From assembly GCF_000378045.1 (NCBI RefSeq), contig NZ_KB899120.1:1-41646 (forward strand): DNA of 41,646 nucleotides, read 5' to 3'. A program made the translations under genes and the position numbers. Positions 6,507 through 18,604 of the stretch are shown piece after piece. The DNA is from Marinobacterium rhizophilum DSM 18822 (GTDB lineage: Bacteria > Pseudomonadota > Gammaproteobacteria > Pseudomonadales > Balneatricaceae). The notes under the pieces were generated by a model that saw only the letters and a program-made list of their open reading frames with translations, made no database searches and was not told the DNA's origin. The first letter of the stretch is position 1. Each line of letters starts with the position of its first letter.

Positions 6507-8444
6507 TTATTCGGGCGCTACGGCTTCGAAGCGAGCGAGCCTTTCAAGCGCCTTGCCTGGTGGTGGCCAGGGCAGGTCCTGAGCCTCCCGCCAATAGCGC
6601 CAACGGCCATAGAATGCTTCGCCCAAATTTTCGCGAGGCCAGTGTGTGGGCCAGTCCCAGCCGTCGGGCAGTGTGACCGAGCCATCGCCAAAGGCTGAGA
6701 TGATCTGGTCAGGCACAAGGTTTAGCATGTCTATACAATTCACAGATCTAAGGGCCGCGCCGCTGAACGTTGCAGCCTTCACATCAGTGGATTCGAACTT
6801 TGCCCGGTTGATGTACGCGCCCGCCAGCTGTGCTGCGCGTAGATCCGCGCCCTCCAGTCCTGTCTCGAAGAGATCCGCCCCGTCCAGTTTTGCCGCCTGG
6901 AGATTCGCCCTCATCAGCGTTGCCCCGCGGAGGTCCGTCCCCTCCAGATTTGCCCAGCTGAGGGCCGCTCCCGTAAGCTGTGCCGAGCGAAGCTCGGCGC
7001 CCGCCAGTCGTGCCGCGCGGAGGTCTGCCCTGTTCAGTTTTGCGGCTCGGAGGTTCGCCCCCTCCAACGCTGCCTCGAAGAGATGCGCCCCCTCCAGATC
7101 TGCCTCCCGCAGGTTCGCGTCTTCCAGCTTCGCCCAAGTGAGTTTCGCCCCCGTCAGTTGCGCTGCGCGCAAATCCGCTCCCTCCAGCTGGGCCCCACTC
7201 AGGTCCGCCCCGGCCAGTCGCGCCCTGCGCAGATCCGCCCCGATGAGCGATGCAAGGACCAACCTGGCGTTTCTTAGGTCGGCTTCCCTGAGGTTTCTGG
7301 ACTCGAGGGCGTTGATTGCAGCACGGCGCTCGATGCGCCACGCGCCGTCGAAATCGCTATTAAGTATGTTCAGGTAAGTTTTGCAATCGTCAGGCAACTC
7401 CCACTTAAGGCACCATTTCTTGCGTGCATCGACCACATGGAGTGGCGTTGCAGCGTCCCGCGCAACATAGGGCCCACAGATCTCCATTAACAAGCCTTGT
7501 CGACGGCACCACTCGACGCGGAAATTGCTGCGGTGGACGTCGTATTCAAGGAAGCCAGCGGAGCGGAGCACGATGTCCACTTCCGCCAGATCGGTGGGCC
7601 AAAGTGTAAAACTATCGCGGATAGCTGCCATCCATGAGGGCGCCACACGGTCGAACAGGCTGATCGGCCAAACCTCCCTGCTATCCTCGGTAGCGACCCA
7701 GGAGATCGTACCGATTGGAAGTGCCAGGGCGGTGATCAGTATGACCTCGACGAGATGCCACCTGCCGCCACCATAGGCCCGGTGCAGCCGCAAGTTCGAA
7801 AAGGCCGAGAGAATGCTCTGAAAGAGCGCCGTAAGCGCAATTACCAGGGCTGCGCCTATTACGAGTGACGTGCGCTCGTCGTGCGCAGGGAAAGAGCGAA
7901 ACCAGAAGACGATCAGCGCCGCGGGCCATGCCACGAACACCAATGTGAAGACAATGATGTTTGAAAGCCAGCTGAGCGCACGGTCACCTGTGCTGCCATC
8001 GGATCGCAACCACAATCCGAAGTCATTGATGAGCCAGGGAGTTACGTGCTCCGTCAGCGGCTTGCCATCAATTCTGGCGTCAGGCACTGAGAGCGCTTCC
8101 CAAAGCTTTAAAAGCTGGAAGTGAAAATAGACAAAGAGGGCGGTACCCAGAGCAGGTGCGAACAGGAAGAAGCTGGACGTAGGAATGGAGACGTTGACGA
8201 TTGGGAGCTGCGTTTGTCGGCTGTCGATAAAGAAGTCCGCGTCCTCGACCCCGAGAAGCGTGATAATGGCAAAGGCAAAGTAACCAAGCAGCATGAACCA
8301 AACCGGGCGCGCTGCGTGGGAGAGCTCATTGATACGGGCAGCAATAGCGGCCGCCTTTGTGTCGTCTCGTGGGGGCATCGAGTTCGCTCTACGGCGACGT
8401 GATGCAATGTGCTGTTCGTGACGGCGCCGAAATGGGCTGGTCAT
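6507..8444 (-). CDS. Membrane protein with C-terminal pentapeptide repeats
   Basis: This 645-residue protein has an Arg-rich N-terminus, then about five hydrophobic helices (near residues 47-66, 90-108, 158-180, 190-212 and 235-252). A soluble linker (residues 260-375) contains cysteines. Residues about 380-575 are an array of A(D/N)LxxA pentapeptide repeats (GADLRRARLAGADLSGAQLE and onward), which fold as a right-handed square beta-helix. The C-terminal 60 residues are Trp/Pro-rich (DGWDWPTHWPRENLGEAF). Pentapeptide domains mimic DNA in Qnr/MfpA and serve as scaffolds elsewhere; with a membrane anchor the partner is unknown. The ATG overlaps the stop of the upstream 92-codon gene in an ATGA, so the two are translationally coupled. 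Confident as a gene; the function is open. Confidence 0.88.
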   Translation of the reverse strand: MTSPFRRRHEQHIASRRRRANSMPPRDDTKAAAIAARINELSHAARPVWFMLLGYFAFAIITLLGVEDADFFIDSRQTQLPIVNVSIPTSSFFLFAPALGTALFVYFHFQLLKLWEALSVPDARIDGKPLTEHVTPWLINDFGLWLRSDGSTGDRALSWLSNIIVFTLVFVAWPAALIVFWFRSFPAHDERTSLVIGAALVIALTALFQSILSAFSNLRLHRAYGGGRWHLVEVILITALALPIGTISWVATEDSREVWPISLFDRVAPSWMAAIRDSFTLWPTDLAEVDIVLRSAGFLEYDVHRSNFRVEWCRRQGLLMEICGPYVARDAATPLHVVDARKKWCLKWELPDDCKTYLNILNSDFDGAWRIERRAAINALESRNLREADLRNARLVLASLIGADLRRARLAGADLSGAQLEGADLRAAQLTGAKLTWAKLEDANLREADLEGAHLFEAALEGANLRAAKLNRADLRAARLAGAELRSAQLTGAALSWANLEGTDLRGATLMRANLQAAKLDGADLFETGLEGADLRAAQLAGAYINRAKFESTDVKAATFSGAALRSVNCIDMLNLVPDQIISAFGDGSVTLPDGWDWPTHWPRENLGEAFYGRWRYWREAQDLPWPPPGKALERLARFEAVAPE

Positions 8445-8719
8445 CTGAGCGTCATGCCTTTTTCATCGGACCGAAGATGATTAGATGTCCGAATCCAGTT
8501 TGCCGAAACAAAGTAACAGTACGCATCCTCGGGGTCGTCAAAGATTGTGTCGAGGTCTGAATGGATATTGAGCACAAAGGTCACGCGCTCACATTGTTCC
8601 TCACTGAGGACCTCGGGAAATGGACGGTCAGGATCCAGCTTCAGGATAGCGAGCGCCGGATTGGGCGTGCACTGCCGTTGTACCAGAATATGCAATGCAT
8701 CGGATAGTCCGGTGCTCAT
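8441..8719 (-). CDS. Small hypothetical protein coupled to the pentapeptide-repeat protein
   Basis: The 92-residue, acidic, soluble protein starts MSTGLSDALHILVQ and has no signal or membrane segment. I do not recognise a family. Features are a KLDPDRPFPEVLSEEQCERV stretch and an acidic, aromatic FDDPEDAYCYF segment. A GGGGATT sequence about eight bases before the ATG is a reasonable ribosome binding site. Its stop overlaps the start of the membrane pentapeptide gene by four bases, so the two are probably made together and may interact. The reading frame is well conserved in composition and supported by the overlap. Confidence 0.7.
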   Translation of the reverse strand: MSTGLSDALHILVQRQCTPNPALAILKLDPDRPFPEVLSEEQCERVTFVLNIHSDLDTIFDDPEDAYCYFVSANWIRTSNHLRSDEKGMTLR

Positions 8720-9192
8720 ATGTTTAATCCCCGATTACAGTCTTTAGGGTGTCCCGCCGGCACGTACCCGGCCAATCGAACAAAGGGGTAATAGGCAAAT
8801 TACAGTATAGATGCCGCCTCCGCGGCGCGGGGTAAGGCCTTGTCTTTTGCTTTTCAGTACTGGGAATCGGCGTCGATACAGTCTCTGTATCGACCTTTCA
8901 GGCCTGATCGCCCAATAATGCCAGTGCTCTCTGGCGTCATAAGGGGAGCCGTCCCCACGTCAAACGTCAGGTGAGTGTCGACTACGAAAATAGAAGACTC
9001 ACTGAGTCTGCCCAAGCCATGTCGGATGACAAGGAATTTGCTAGCGATGCTGTTATGGCATACCGGCAGTTTTACGTGGGAGAAAATGTAAACCTCCCTG
9101 TTTTAGTGCCAGCTATTATTAGAGTTCATCCGGTCGTTATAGCGAGCCAGGACCCGCCATAGAGATGGGGTTCGCTAAATGGACGAAACGAG
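8720..9192. other. Intergenic stretch with a perfect hairpin, no clear gene
   Basis: I find no convincing gene. A 63-codon plus frame at 8971-9162 lacks a ribosome binding site and recognisable motifs. The notable element is the inverted repeat at 8872-8894. The region leads into transposase debris (9193-9477). Confidence 0.35.
8872..8894. promoter_or_regulatory. Perfect 10-bp inverted repeat with 3-base loop
   Basis: GTCGATACAG-TCT-CTGTATCGAC lies about 150 bp upstream of the 92-codon gene that starts the pentapeptide operon. It could be a hairpin in RNA or a dimeric operator. It is followed on the plus strand by CTTTC but no T-run, so a simple terminator is less likely. Confidence 0.4.
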
Positions 9193-9477
9193 GTGTTCCC
9201 GAGTGGGCACTTCGATGATATTCGATTTCAAACTCCACCGTGCAAGCGAAATTGCGTGGACAGTAAACATGTTCGCGCGATTCAGCCTACGATGCATGAT
9301 CGCGTGGGCTTGTGGGCCGCTAAGCTTTCGTCTGATCGTGAAGAGGACACTCCGGCAAACAAGCTGCATGCGAGTATCGGCAGACCTTTGGGTAACACGG
9401 ACTTCGTTGAGCATCTTGAGCGTGTGACGGCAAAGGCACTTGCCCCAAGACGCTCGCGAGCCATGGGAAAGGCGTAG
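9193..9477 (+). pseudogene. Remnant of a REP-associated (RAYT/Y1) transposase, C-terminal end
   Basis: The frame's second half reads GRPLGNTDFVEHLERVTAKA and then LAPRRSR. This strongly recalls the C-terminal tail of IS200-like REP-associated transposases, typically TGRPLGxxxFIxxLE...GRxLRPxKxGR. Nothing of the HUH nuclease domain is left in frame, and the first half is degraded. It lies just before the MITE at 9498-9727, as part of a mobile-element graveyard. The call rests on one remembered motif, so confidence is modest. Confidence 0.4.
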
Positions 9478-9497
9478 CCGGAATGGGTATACTGTAC

Positions 9498-9727
9498 CTA
9501 GGAGGCTGTCCGACAACACTCGACCTACTGCGAACCACCTGAGCTTGGCTGTTTTTTGTGCTGTTTATTACTCGTCGCAGGCTCCTCGGTCTGCGACCCC
9601 GCTAAAGCGGTTCTTTCCACTTCGTTCCAAGTGTTAAATAGAACCACTATTCGCCTTAAAACACGACAAAAAACCGCTCAAATCAGTCGGCTCTCGCTAC
9701 GGCCAGCATTCTCGGACAGCCTCCTAG
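9498..9727. mobile_element. MITE A, 230 bp with perfect 16-bp terminal inverted repeats
   Basis: CTAGGAGGCTGTCCGA (9498-9513) is the exact reverse complement of 9712-9727. The interior carries no gene. The palindromic CTAG at each tip may be a 4-bp target duplication instead of part of the repeat. A 24-base internal block (9633-9656) is identical to 16616-16639 inside MITE B, showing common descent. Such non-autonomous elements are moved by a transposase encoded elsewhere. Confidence 0.8.
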
Positions 9728-9758
9728 CGTCCCTGTTCAGTACGGTTGTGCATTACCC

Positions 9759-10271
9759 ATGAGCCAGTCCAAAACATCCAACTACCTCAGTTGTTACAGT
9801 CCGCAGGTACAGCAGCAGGCCCAGGCGTTGCTGGATACCAACAAGGCCGGTGCCTGGCTGCTGAAGAAGTATCCGCAGGCGCATGAGCTGGGCTCGGAGA
9901 GGGCTTTGTATGCATATGCCCAGGAGATCAAGAGCCGGTTTATGCGCAGTTCCGCGCCGATCAGCAAGGTGATCTACGACGACAAGATTCACGTCATCAA
10001 CAATGCGCTGGGCCTGCACACCTATGTGTCGAGGGTGCAGGGTAGCAAGCTGAAGTCGAAAAACGAGATTCGAGTCTCCTCCCTGTTCCGTAAGGTGCCG
10101 GAGGCATTTTTGCGAATGATCCTGGTTCATGAGCTGGCGCACCTGCGCGAGAAGGATCACGACAAAGCGTTTTACAAGCTCTGCTGTTACATGGAGCCGG
10201 ATTACCACCAGCTGGAGTTCGATCTGCGCTTGTACCTGTGTCACCGCGATCGTTTCGGCGAATTGTGGTGA
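9759..10271 (+). CDS. YgjP-like zinc metallopeptidase
   Basis: This 170-residue cytoplasmic protein carries the gluzincin motif HELAHLREKDHDKAFY (residues 127-142), with His, Glu and His as zinc ligands and base, and a third ligand expected just after (DHDKAF or YMEPDYH). This is the YgjP/DUF45 family, M48-like single-domain proteases with WLxxRYP-type N-terminal features (here WLLKKYPQAHELG). Family members are usually 165-240 residues, so it is complete. Its substrate is not established. It begins 31 bp after MITE A, so its native upstream region may have been displaced or supplied by the element. A hairpin follows the stop (10277-10297). Confidence 0.8.
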   Translation: MSQSKTSNYLSCYSPQVQQQAQALLDTNKAGAWLLKKYPQAHELGSERALYAYAQEIKSRFMRSSAPISKVIYDDKIHVINNALGLHTYVSRVQGSKLKSKNEIRVSSLFRKVPEAFLRMILVHELAHLREKDHDKAFYKLCCYMEPDYHQLEFDLRLYLCHRDRFGELW

Positions 10272-10636
10272 TGTTCAACAGCCTCGCCTCCGCTGTTTTA
10301 ACAGCCCGTTAAGCTTTAATGTCAGCTCAGCGCCGGCCAGTCCTCCCTTCTGATTATTAACCCGGTGTGAAAATAGCTTCCCTGCCTATTCGCACATCAC
10401 GCCACATGCCCTTTCACTCAAAAGAGTGGGCGCAGGTGCGTGGACATGCTGGTTTGTGCGGCGTTCAGTATAGGCAGGTGCCTTGTATCCCGGTCCTGTT
10501 GTTCTCGCGACCCCGTTGACGCGAGGGAAACCCTGTGCGGCGATGAGTGCCTAATGTTGTGTCTTGCAACGGATCAGGCCGATTGGGTGGCAACGCCGTG
10601 TTCGGCCTGTGGGCAGTCAGACTCCGGAGGCCCCTG
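10272..10636. other. Intergenic region between the metalloprotease and aconitase genes
   Basis: It holds a hairpin right after the metalloprotease stop (10277-10297) and the leader of the aconitase gene with GGAGG at 10626-10630. No gene is seen; the open frame extending upstream of the aconitase start is only read-through. Confidence 0.4.
10277..10297 (+). terminator. Hairpin after the YgjP-like gene
   Basis: AACAGC-(9 bases)-GCTGTT is followed by TT and then a second AACAGC, which makes GCTGTTTTAACAGC a palindrome as well. It lies six bases after the stop. The stem is short and the T-run weak, so termination is only plausible. Confidence 0.35.
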
Positions 10637-12571
10637 ATGAAACAGAATCTTGCACAGAAACTTCTACAGGCACACCTGGTGGATGGACGGGCAGAGCCGG
10701 GTGAGGCGATCGGCCTGCGCTTTGACCAGACGCTGTGCCAGGATGCGACCGGCACGCTGGTGATGCTGACGCTGGAGGCGATGCAGCTGGACCGGGTGAA
10801 GACGTCGCTGTCGGTGCAGTATGTCGATCACAACCTGATTCAGGAAGACAACAAGAACCCCGACGACCACCGTTTTTTGCTCAGTGCCGCCCGGCGTTTC
10901 GGTCTGTGGTACAGCCGCCCTGGCAATGGTATCAGCCACCCGCTGCATATGCTGAACTTCGCCGTGCCGGGGGAGGCCCTTATCGGCTCGGACAGCCATA
11001 CGCCGGCCTGTGGTGCCGTGGCCATGCTGGCGCTCGGTGCCGGTGGGGCTGATGTTGCCACGGCCATGGCCGGTGAGCCGGTCTATCTGGCGATGCCCGA
11101 GGTGTGGGGGATCGAACTGCGCGGTTCGCTGCCCGACTGGGTCAGCGCCAAGGATGTGATCCTGGAGCTGTTGCGCCGCCACGGTGTTGCCGGCGGCGTC
11201 AATCGCATCATCGAGTATCACGGTCCCGGGCTGGCCGGCCTGAGTGCGATGGACCGGCATGTGATTGCCAATATGGGGGCAGAGCTCGGTGCCACCAGTA
11301 GCGTCTTTCCCTCGGATGGCGAAGTGCGGCGCTTTCTCGACAGCGAAGGGCGGGGCCAGGTGTGGCGTGACCTGCAGGCAGACAAGGGATGTGACTACGA
11401 TCACCATGAGCTGATCGAGCTCGGCGCGCTTGAGCCGCTGATTGCCAGACCCTCGAGCCCCGGCAACGTGGTACCGGTGGCCGAGGTCGCGGGAGAGCCG
11501 ATTTATCAGGCCTACATCGGTTCGTCGGCCAACCCTGGGTTTCGCGACTTTGCCATCGCGGCGGCCATCGTGCGCGGCCGTACGGTGGCGGATGAGGTCT
11601 CCTTCGACATTAACCCGACGTCACGCCAGCTGCTGCAGCGCCTGATTCGAAGCGGCGATCTGGCGGACCTGATTGCCGCCGGCGCCAGGCTGCACCAGGC
11701 CGGGTGTAACGGCTGTATTGGCATGGGGCAGGCACCGGCAACCGGTCAGAACAGCTTGCGGACGACCCCGCGCAACTTTGCAGGCCGTTCCGGTACGGCC
11801 GACGACAAGGTCTGGTTATGCAGCCCTGAAACCGCCGCGGCCTCTGCGCTGCAGGGGTGCATTACCGATCCGCGCGATCTCAATATGGATTACCCGCACA
11901 TTGATCCGCCCAGTGGTGCGGAGCTCGACAGTACCCTGTTTGTTCCCCCCAGCGAGGGCGGTCCGCCGGTAGAGCTGGTCAAGGGACCCAATATCGCCTC
12001 GCTGCCTGAACTCGCCCCGCTGCCGCAGCGCCTCGAACTGCCCGTGCTGCTGAAGCTTGGCGACGATGTTTCCACCGACGAGATCATGCCGGCCGGCGCC
12101 CGTGTGCTGCCGTTTAGAAGCAATATTCCGAAAATCGCCGAGTTCGTGTTCGAGCAGCTGGCGCCGGCCTATGTCGAGGAGGCAGGAATACTCAGGGAGC
12201 AGGGCGGGCATGCACTGCTGGTCGGGGAAAATTACGGACAGGGTTCAAGCCGCGAGCATGCCGCCATCGCGCCACGCTTCCTGGGATTGCGGCTGGTGAT
12301 TGCAAAATCCTTCGCCCGCATTCACTGGCAGAACCTGGTCAATTACGGCGTCCTGCCGCTGACCTTGTGTGACCCGCACGACTATGACCAGCTGGCGCAG
12401 GGGGATGTGATGGTGCTGGAAGCCTTGCATGATCTGGCACCGGGCAGGCGCCTGCAGGCCTGTATCAAAGGCAGGGGGCAGGTGGTTGAGCTTGCGCATC
12501 AGCTGTCGCAGCGTCAGTGCGATCAGCTTAGGGCGGGTGGTCTGGTTAACTGGCTGAAAGCCAGAACCTGA
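10637..12571 (+). CDS. Aconitate hydratase, Aquifex-type
   Basis: The enzyme interconverts citrate and isocitrate through a [4Fe-4S] cluster. The 644-residue product is shorter than AcnA (about 890) and fits the 'Aquifex-type' aconitase group. Visible motifs are GSDSHTPACGAVAMLALGAG in domain 1; AGCNGCIGMGQAPATGQNS with cluster cysteines 357 and 360; ITDPR; and the swivel domain after a linker, with SSREHAAIAPRFLG. The third cluster ligand, normally the Cys in IGSC-T-N, is replaced by Ser-297 in IGSSANPG. I chose ATG 10637 because GGAGG lies seven bases upstream and homology starts there. It is monocistronic and converges on metH through the hairpin at 12626-12658. It could be a specialised hydrolyase (for example acting on a methylated tricarboxylate), but aconitase is the safest call. 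Confidence 0.85.
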   Translation: MKQNLAQKLLQAHLVDGRAEPGEAIGLRFDQTLCQDATGTLVMLTLEAMQLDRVKTSLSVQYVDHNLIQEDNKNPDDHRFLLSAARRFGLWYSRPGNGISHPLHMLNFAVPGEALIGSDSHTPACGAVAMLALGAGGADVATAMAGEPVYLAMPEVWGIELRGSLPDWVSAKDVILELLRRHGVAGGVNRIIEYHGPGLAGLSAMDRHVIANMGAELGATSSVFPSDGEVRRFLDSEGRGQVWRDLQADKGCDYDHHELIELGALEPLIARPSSPGNVVPVAEVAGEPIYQAYIGSSANPGFRDFAIAAAIVRGRTVADEVSFDINPTSRQLLQRLIRSGDLADLIAAGARLHQAGCNGCIGMGQAPATGQNSLRTTPRNFAGRSGTADDKVWLCSPETAAASALQGCITDPRDLNMDYPHIDPPSGAELDSTLFVPPSEGGPPVELVKGPNIASLPELAPLPQRLELPVLLKLGDDVSTDEIMPAGARVLPFRSNIPKIAEFVFEQLAPAYVEEAGILREQGGHALLVGENYGQGSSREHAAIAPRFLGLRLVIAKSFARIHWQNLVNYGVLPLTLCDPHDYDQLAQGDVMVLEALHDLAPGRRLQACIKGRGQVVELAHQLSQRQCDQLRAGGLVNWLKART

Positions 12572-12625
12572 TTGCGATGGTTTTGCGGTGCGCGTCTATC
12601 AGGCGGCCATCAGGCGGTGGGGGGC

Positions 12626-12658
12626 GCAGTAGCCAGGCTCGAAGAGCCCGGCTACTGC
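12626..12658. terminator. Strong bidirectional hairpin between aconitase and metH
   Basis: GCAGTAGCC-A-GGCTC-GAA-GAGCC-C-GGCTACTGC makes a 14-bp stem with one internal mismatch and a GAA loop. It lies between the convergent aconitase (stop 12571) and metH (stop 12692) genes. There is no T-run on either side, so it may stop or stabilise transcript ends. Confidence 0.6.
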
Positions 12659-12691
12659 CCGCGCCATTGGTATAGGGCGTGCCCGGCCGGA

Positions 12692-16402
<3,711 letters not shown>

Positions 16403-16954
16403 CTGTTAGGCCCCGATACTCTGTGGATCCATTACGAAGAGCGCTATTGTAAATCAAAAGCTTGTCTCTTTTCCTGAGGGCTGCTCATGAACAGTTGAAA
16501 AAAACTGATACGAGGTCGCGCAGGCGCAGTCAAGGGTCGCATGTAGCAGCCTGTCGGGCTTACCACTGATCTACTGCGGAAAAGCCGAATTTGGTCATTT
16601 TATGTAATCTTTTTTGTTAAATAGAACCACTATTCGCCTCAAAAGAGCTCAAAAACTGCCGCAAATCGGTCTTTCCCTCGCTATGATCGGCCAAACCCGA
16701 CAGGCTGCGAGGGCCGATTTGTTTCAGATTTCTTTCCTGGCGATGAGTCGAGTATTATGTGCACCGCACAAACGCCCGGCATTCATTCAGGATTGTCTGG
16801 CCCGCCGAGGCGGGCTGCGCGGATAGAGCAGGGTGGTTTGCTGCCGATGACCCGGCGGGGAAGGCGCAGGCCAGGATTTGTCCTGATCGGAAAAACAGTA
16901 GAATTGGCTCGCCCGGCGCGGCAGTTCAGGTTTGGCAAAAGGTAACGACAATCC
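16403..16954. other. metH/panP divergent intergenic region containing MITE B
   Basis: Between the divergent metH and panP starts lie about 550 bp. MITE B occupies 16546-16708, separating the two promoters. The rest has no recognisable gene. AAAAGG (16937-16942) is the likely panP ribosome binding site. Confidence 0.45.
16546..16708. mobile_element. MITE B, 163 bp with 13-bp terminal inverted repeats
   Basis: GCAGCCTGTCGGG (16546-16558) is the exact reverse complement of 16696-16708. Internally, 16616-16639 is identical to 24 bases of MITE A (9633-9656), and a CTACTGCG stretch is shared near the left end. It is about 70 bp shorter than MITE A, which has an extra block before the shared core. 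It contains no gene. Confidence 0.78.
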
Positions 16955-18604
16955 ATGAATAAAAAATCGACGGCCGTGGAAGTCAGCATGGAAAACCTGC
17001 TGCGGATTTTTACCGTTCCCGAAGCGCCCGGCTCGACACTGAGCCGCCTGGAGAATGATATCTCGGCCAACCTCGCCGGTTTTCTGCAGGATAATATCGT
17101 TGCCGAAGAGACCGATCTGGTCAAAATCGAGCGGGATTTCAACGATACCAAGATCCCCGAAGACGCGGTCTACGTGTCAGAGCAGGCCCAGTTCCTGCTC
17201 GACAAGGTGGTTGCCCAGTCCGTTCATACCTCGTCGCCAAGCTTTGTGGGCCACATGACCTCGGCCTTGCCCTATTTCATGATTCCGCTGTCCAAGATCA
17301 TGATCGCCCTGAACCAGAACCTGGTAAAAACCGAAACATCCAAGGCCTTTACGCCGCTGGAGCGTCAGGTGCTGGGCATGTTGCACCGCCTGGTGTACGC
17401 ACAGCCGAATGACTTCTACGACCACTGGCTTCACGACAGCCATCGGCACCTGGGGGCCTTTTGTTCCGGCGGCACCGTCGCCAACATTACCGCGCTCTGG
17501 GCGGCCCGCAACCGGGCATTCGGGCCCGACGGCGACTTTGCGGGCATCACGCGCAGCGGCGTATTTGCCGCCATGCGCCACTATGGCTGTGAAGGGATGG
17601 CCGTGCTGGTCTCCGAGCGTGGCCACTATTCCCTGTCCAAGGCCGCCGATGTGCTGGGCATCGGGCGCGACCAGATCGTGACCGTGGAAACGGACGGTCA
17701 CAACCGAATTCGCCCGGATGCCCTGCGGGCAAAGCTGGAACAATTGAAGCAGCAAAATATTCGGCCCTTTGCGCTGGTGGGTATCGCCGGCACCACCGAG
17801 ACCGGCAATATTGATCCTCTGGATGTGCTTGCCGATATCGCCGAGGAGCATGGCATTCACTTCCATGTGGACGGCGCCTGGGGCGGGCCGACACTGTTTT
17901 CCGACCGCTATCGCGGGCGCCTGAAGGGCATCGAACGGGCTGACTCCGTAACCATCGATGCGCACAAGCAGCTCTATGTGCCCATGGGGGTCGGGCTGGT
18001 GCTGTTCCGCGACCCGTCGGCACTCGCCAGTATCGAGCACCATGCCCAGTACATTATCCGCAAGGGCTCCAAGGATTTGGGCAGCGCGACCCTGGAAGGC
18101 TCGCGTCCGGGGATGGCGATGCTGGTGCACTCGGCGCTGAAAATTATTGGTCGGCGGGGCTATGCATTGCTGATCGACAACGGCATCGACCTGGCACGCC
18201 GGTTCGCCGACCGTATCGACGCGCTGGATGACTTCGAACTGGTTTCAGAACCCGAACTCAATATTTTGACCTACCGCTGGGTGCCGGCGGCAGTGCAGGA
18301 CGCACTGCGTGACGCCGATGCCGAGCAGTGCCGGCAGATCAACGATGTGCTTAACCGCATTACCCGAATGATCCAGAAAACCCAGCGCGAACACGGCAAG
18401 GCCTTTGTCTCTCGCACCCGGCTGACGCCGGATTGCTACGGGCATCAGCTGATTACGGTGTTTCGGGTCGTGCTGGCCAATCCGCTGACCACCGATGCGG
18501 TGCTGCAGGACGTGATCCAGGAACAGCGCGAGATTGTCGATGCCATGGCGGGCAATGAAGATATTGTCGAGCTGCATCGATTGACGCAAACCTCCACCCT
18601 TTAA
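16955..18604 (+). CDS. panP: PLP-dependent aspartate 1-decarboxylase (PanP type)
   Basis: The enzyme makes beta-alanine from aspartate for pantothenate and CoA synthesis, replacing pyruvoyl PanD in several gammaproteobacteria. The 549-residue protein is a group II amino-acid decarboxylase: N-terminal region with SFVGHMTSALPYFMIPLSKI, then CSGGTVANITALWAARN (phosphate binding), HFHVDGAWGGPTLFS (the Asp that pairs with the pyridine), and IDAHKQLYVPMGVG, where the Lys forms the Schiff base. The length and the N-terminal extension relative to glutamate decarboxylases suit PanP. ATG 16955 is followed by charged sequence, with AAAAGG upstream. It is divergent from metH and appears monocistronic. 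Glutamate or tyrosine decarboxylase are the alternatives. Confidence 0.85.
   Translation: MNKKSTAVEVSMENLLRIFTVPEAPGSTLSRLENDISANLAGFLQDNIVAEETDLVKIERDFNDTKIPEDAVYVSEQAQFLLDKVVAQSVHTSSPSFVGHMTSALPYFMIPLSKIMIALNQNLVKTETSKAFTPLERQVLGMLHRLVYAQPNDFYDHWLHDSHRHLGAFCSGGTVANITALWAARNRAFGPDGDFAGITRSGVFAAMRHYGCEGMAVLVSERGHYSLSKAADVLGIGRDQIVTVETDGHNRIRPDALRAKLEQLKQQNIRPFALVGIAGTTETGNIDPLDVLADIAEEHGIHFHVDGAWGGPTLFSDRYRGRLKGIERADSVTIDAHKQLYVPMGVGLVLFRDPSALASIEHHAQYIIRKGSKDLGSATLEGSRPGMAMLVHSALKIIGRRGYALLIDNGIDLARRFADRIDALDDFELVSEPELNILTYRWVPAAVQDALRDADAEQCRQINDVLNRITRMIQKTQREHGKAFVSRTRLTPDCYGHQLITVFRVVLANPLTTDAVLQDVIQEQREIVDAMAGNEDIVELHRLTQTSTL

Noticed and set aside
6646-7377. A 243-codon plus-strand frame made of short Ser/Ala/Pro repeats
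   Set aside because: It is the mirror image of the pentapeptide repeats encoded on the minus strand, which gives it an artificial repeat pattern.
8971-9162. A 63-codon plus-strand frame
   Set aside because: It has no ribosome binding site and resembles no protein; it is left as unassigned intergenic sequence.
16403-16545. A possible cobalamin or SAM/SAH riboswitch upstream of metH
   Set aside because: I looked for the B12-box and SAH-type conserved bases in the short leader and found none; the leader is too short and is followed by MITE B.
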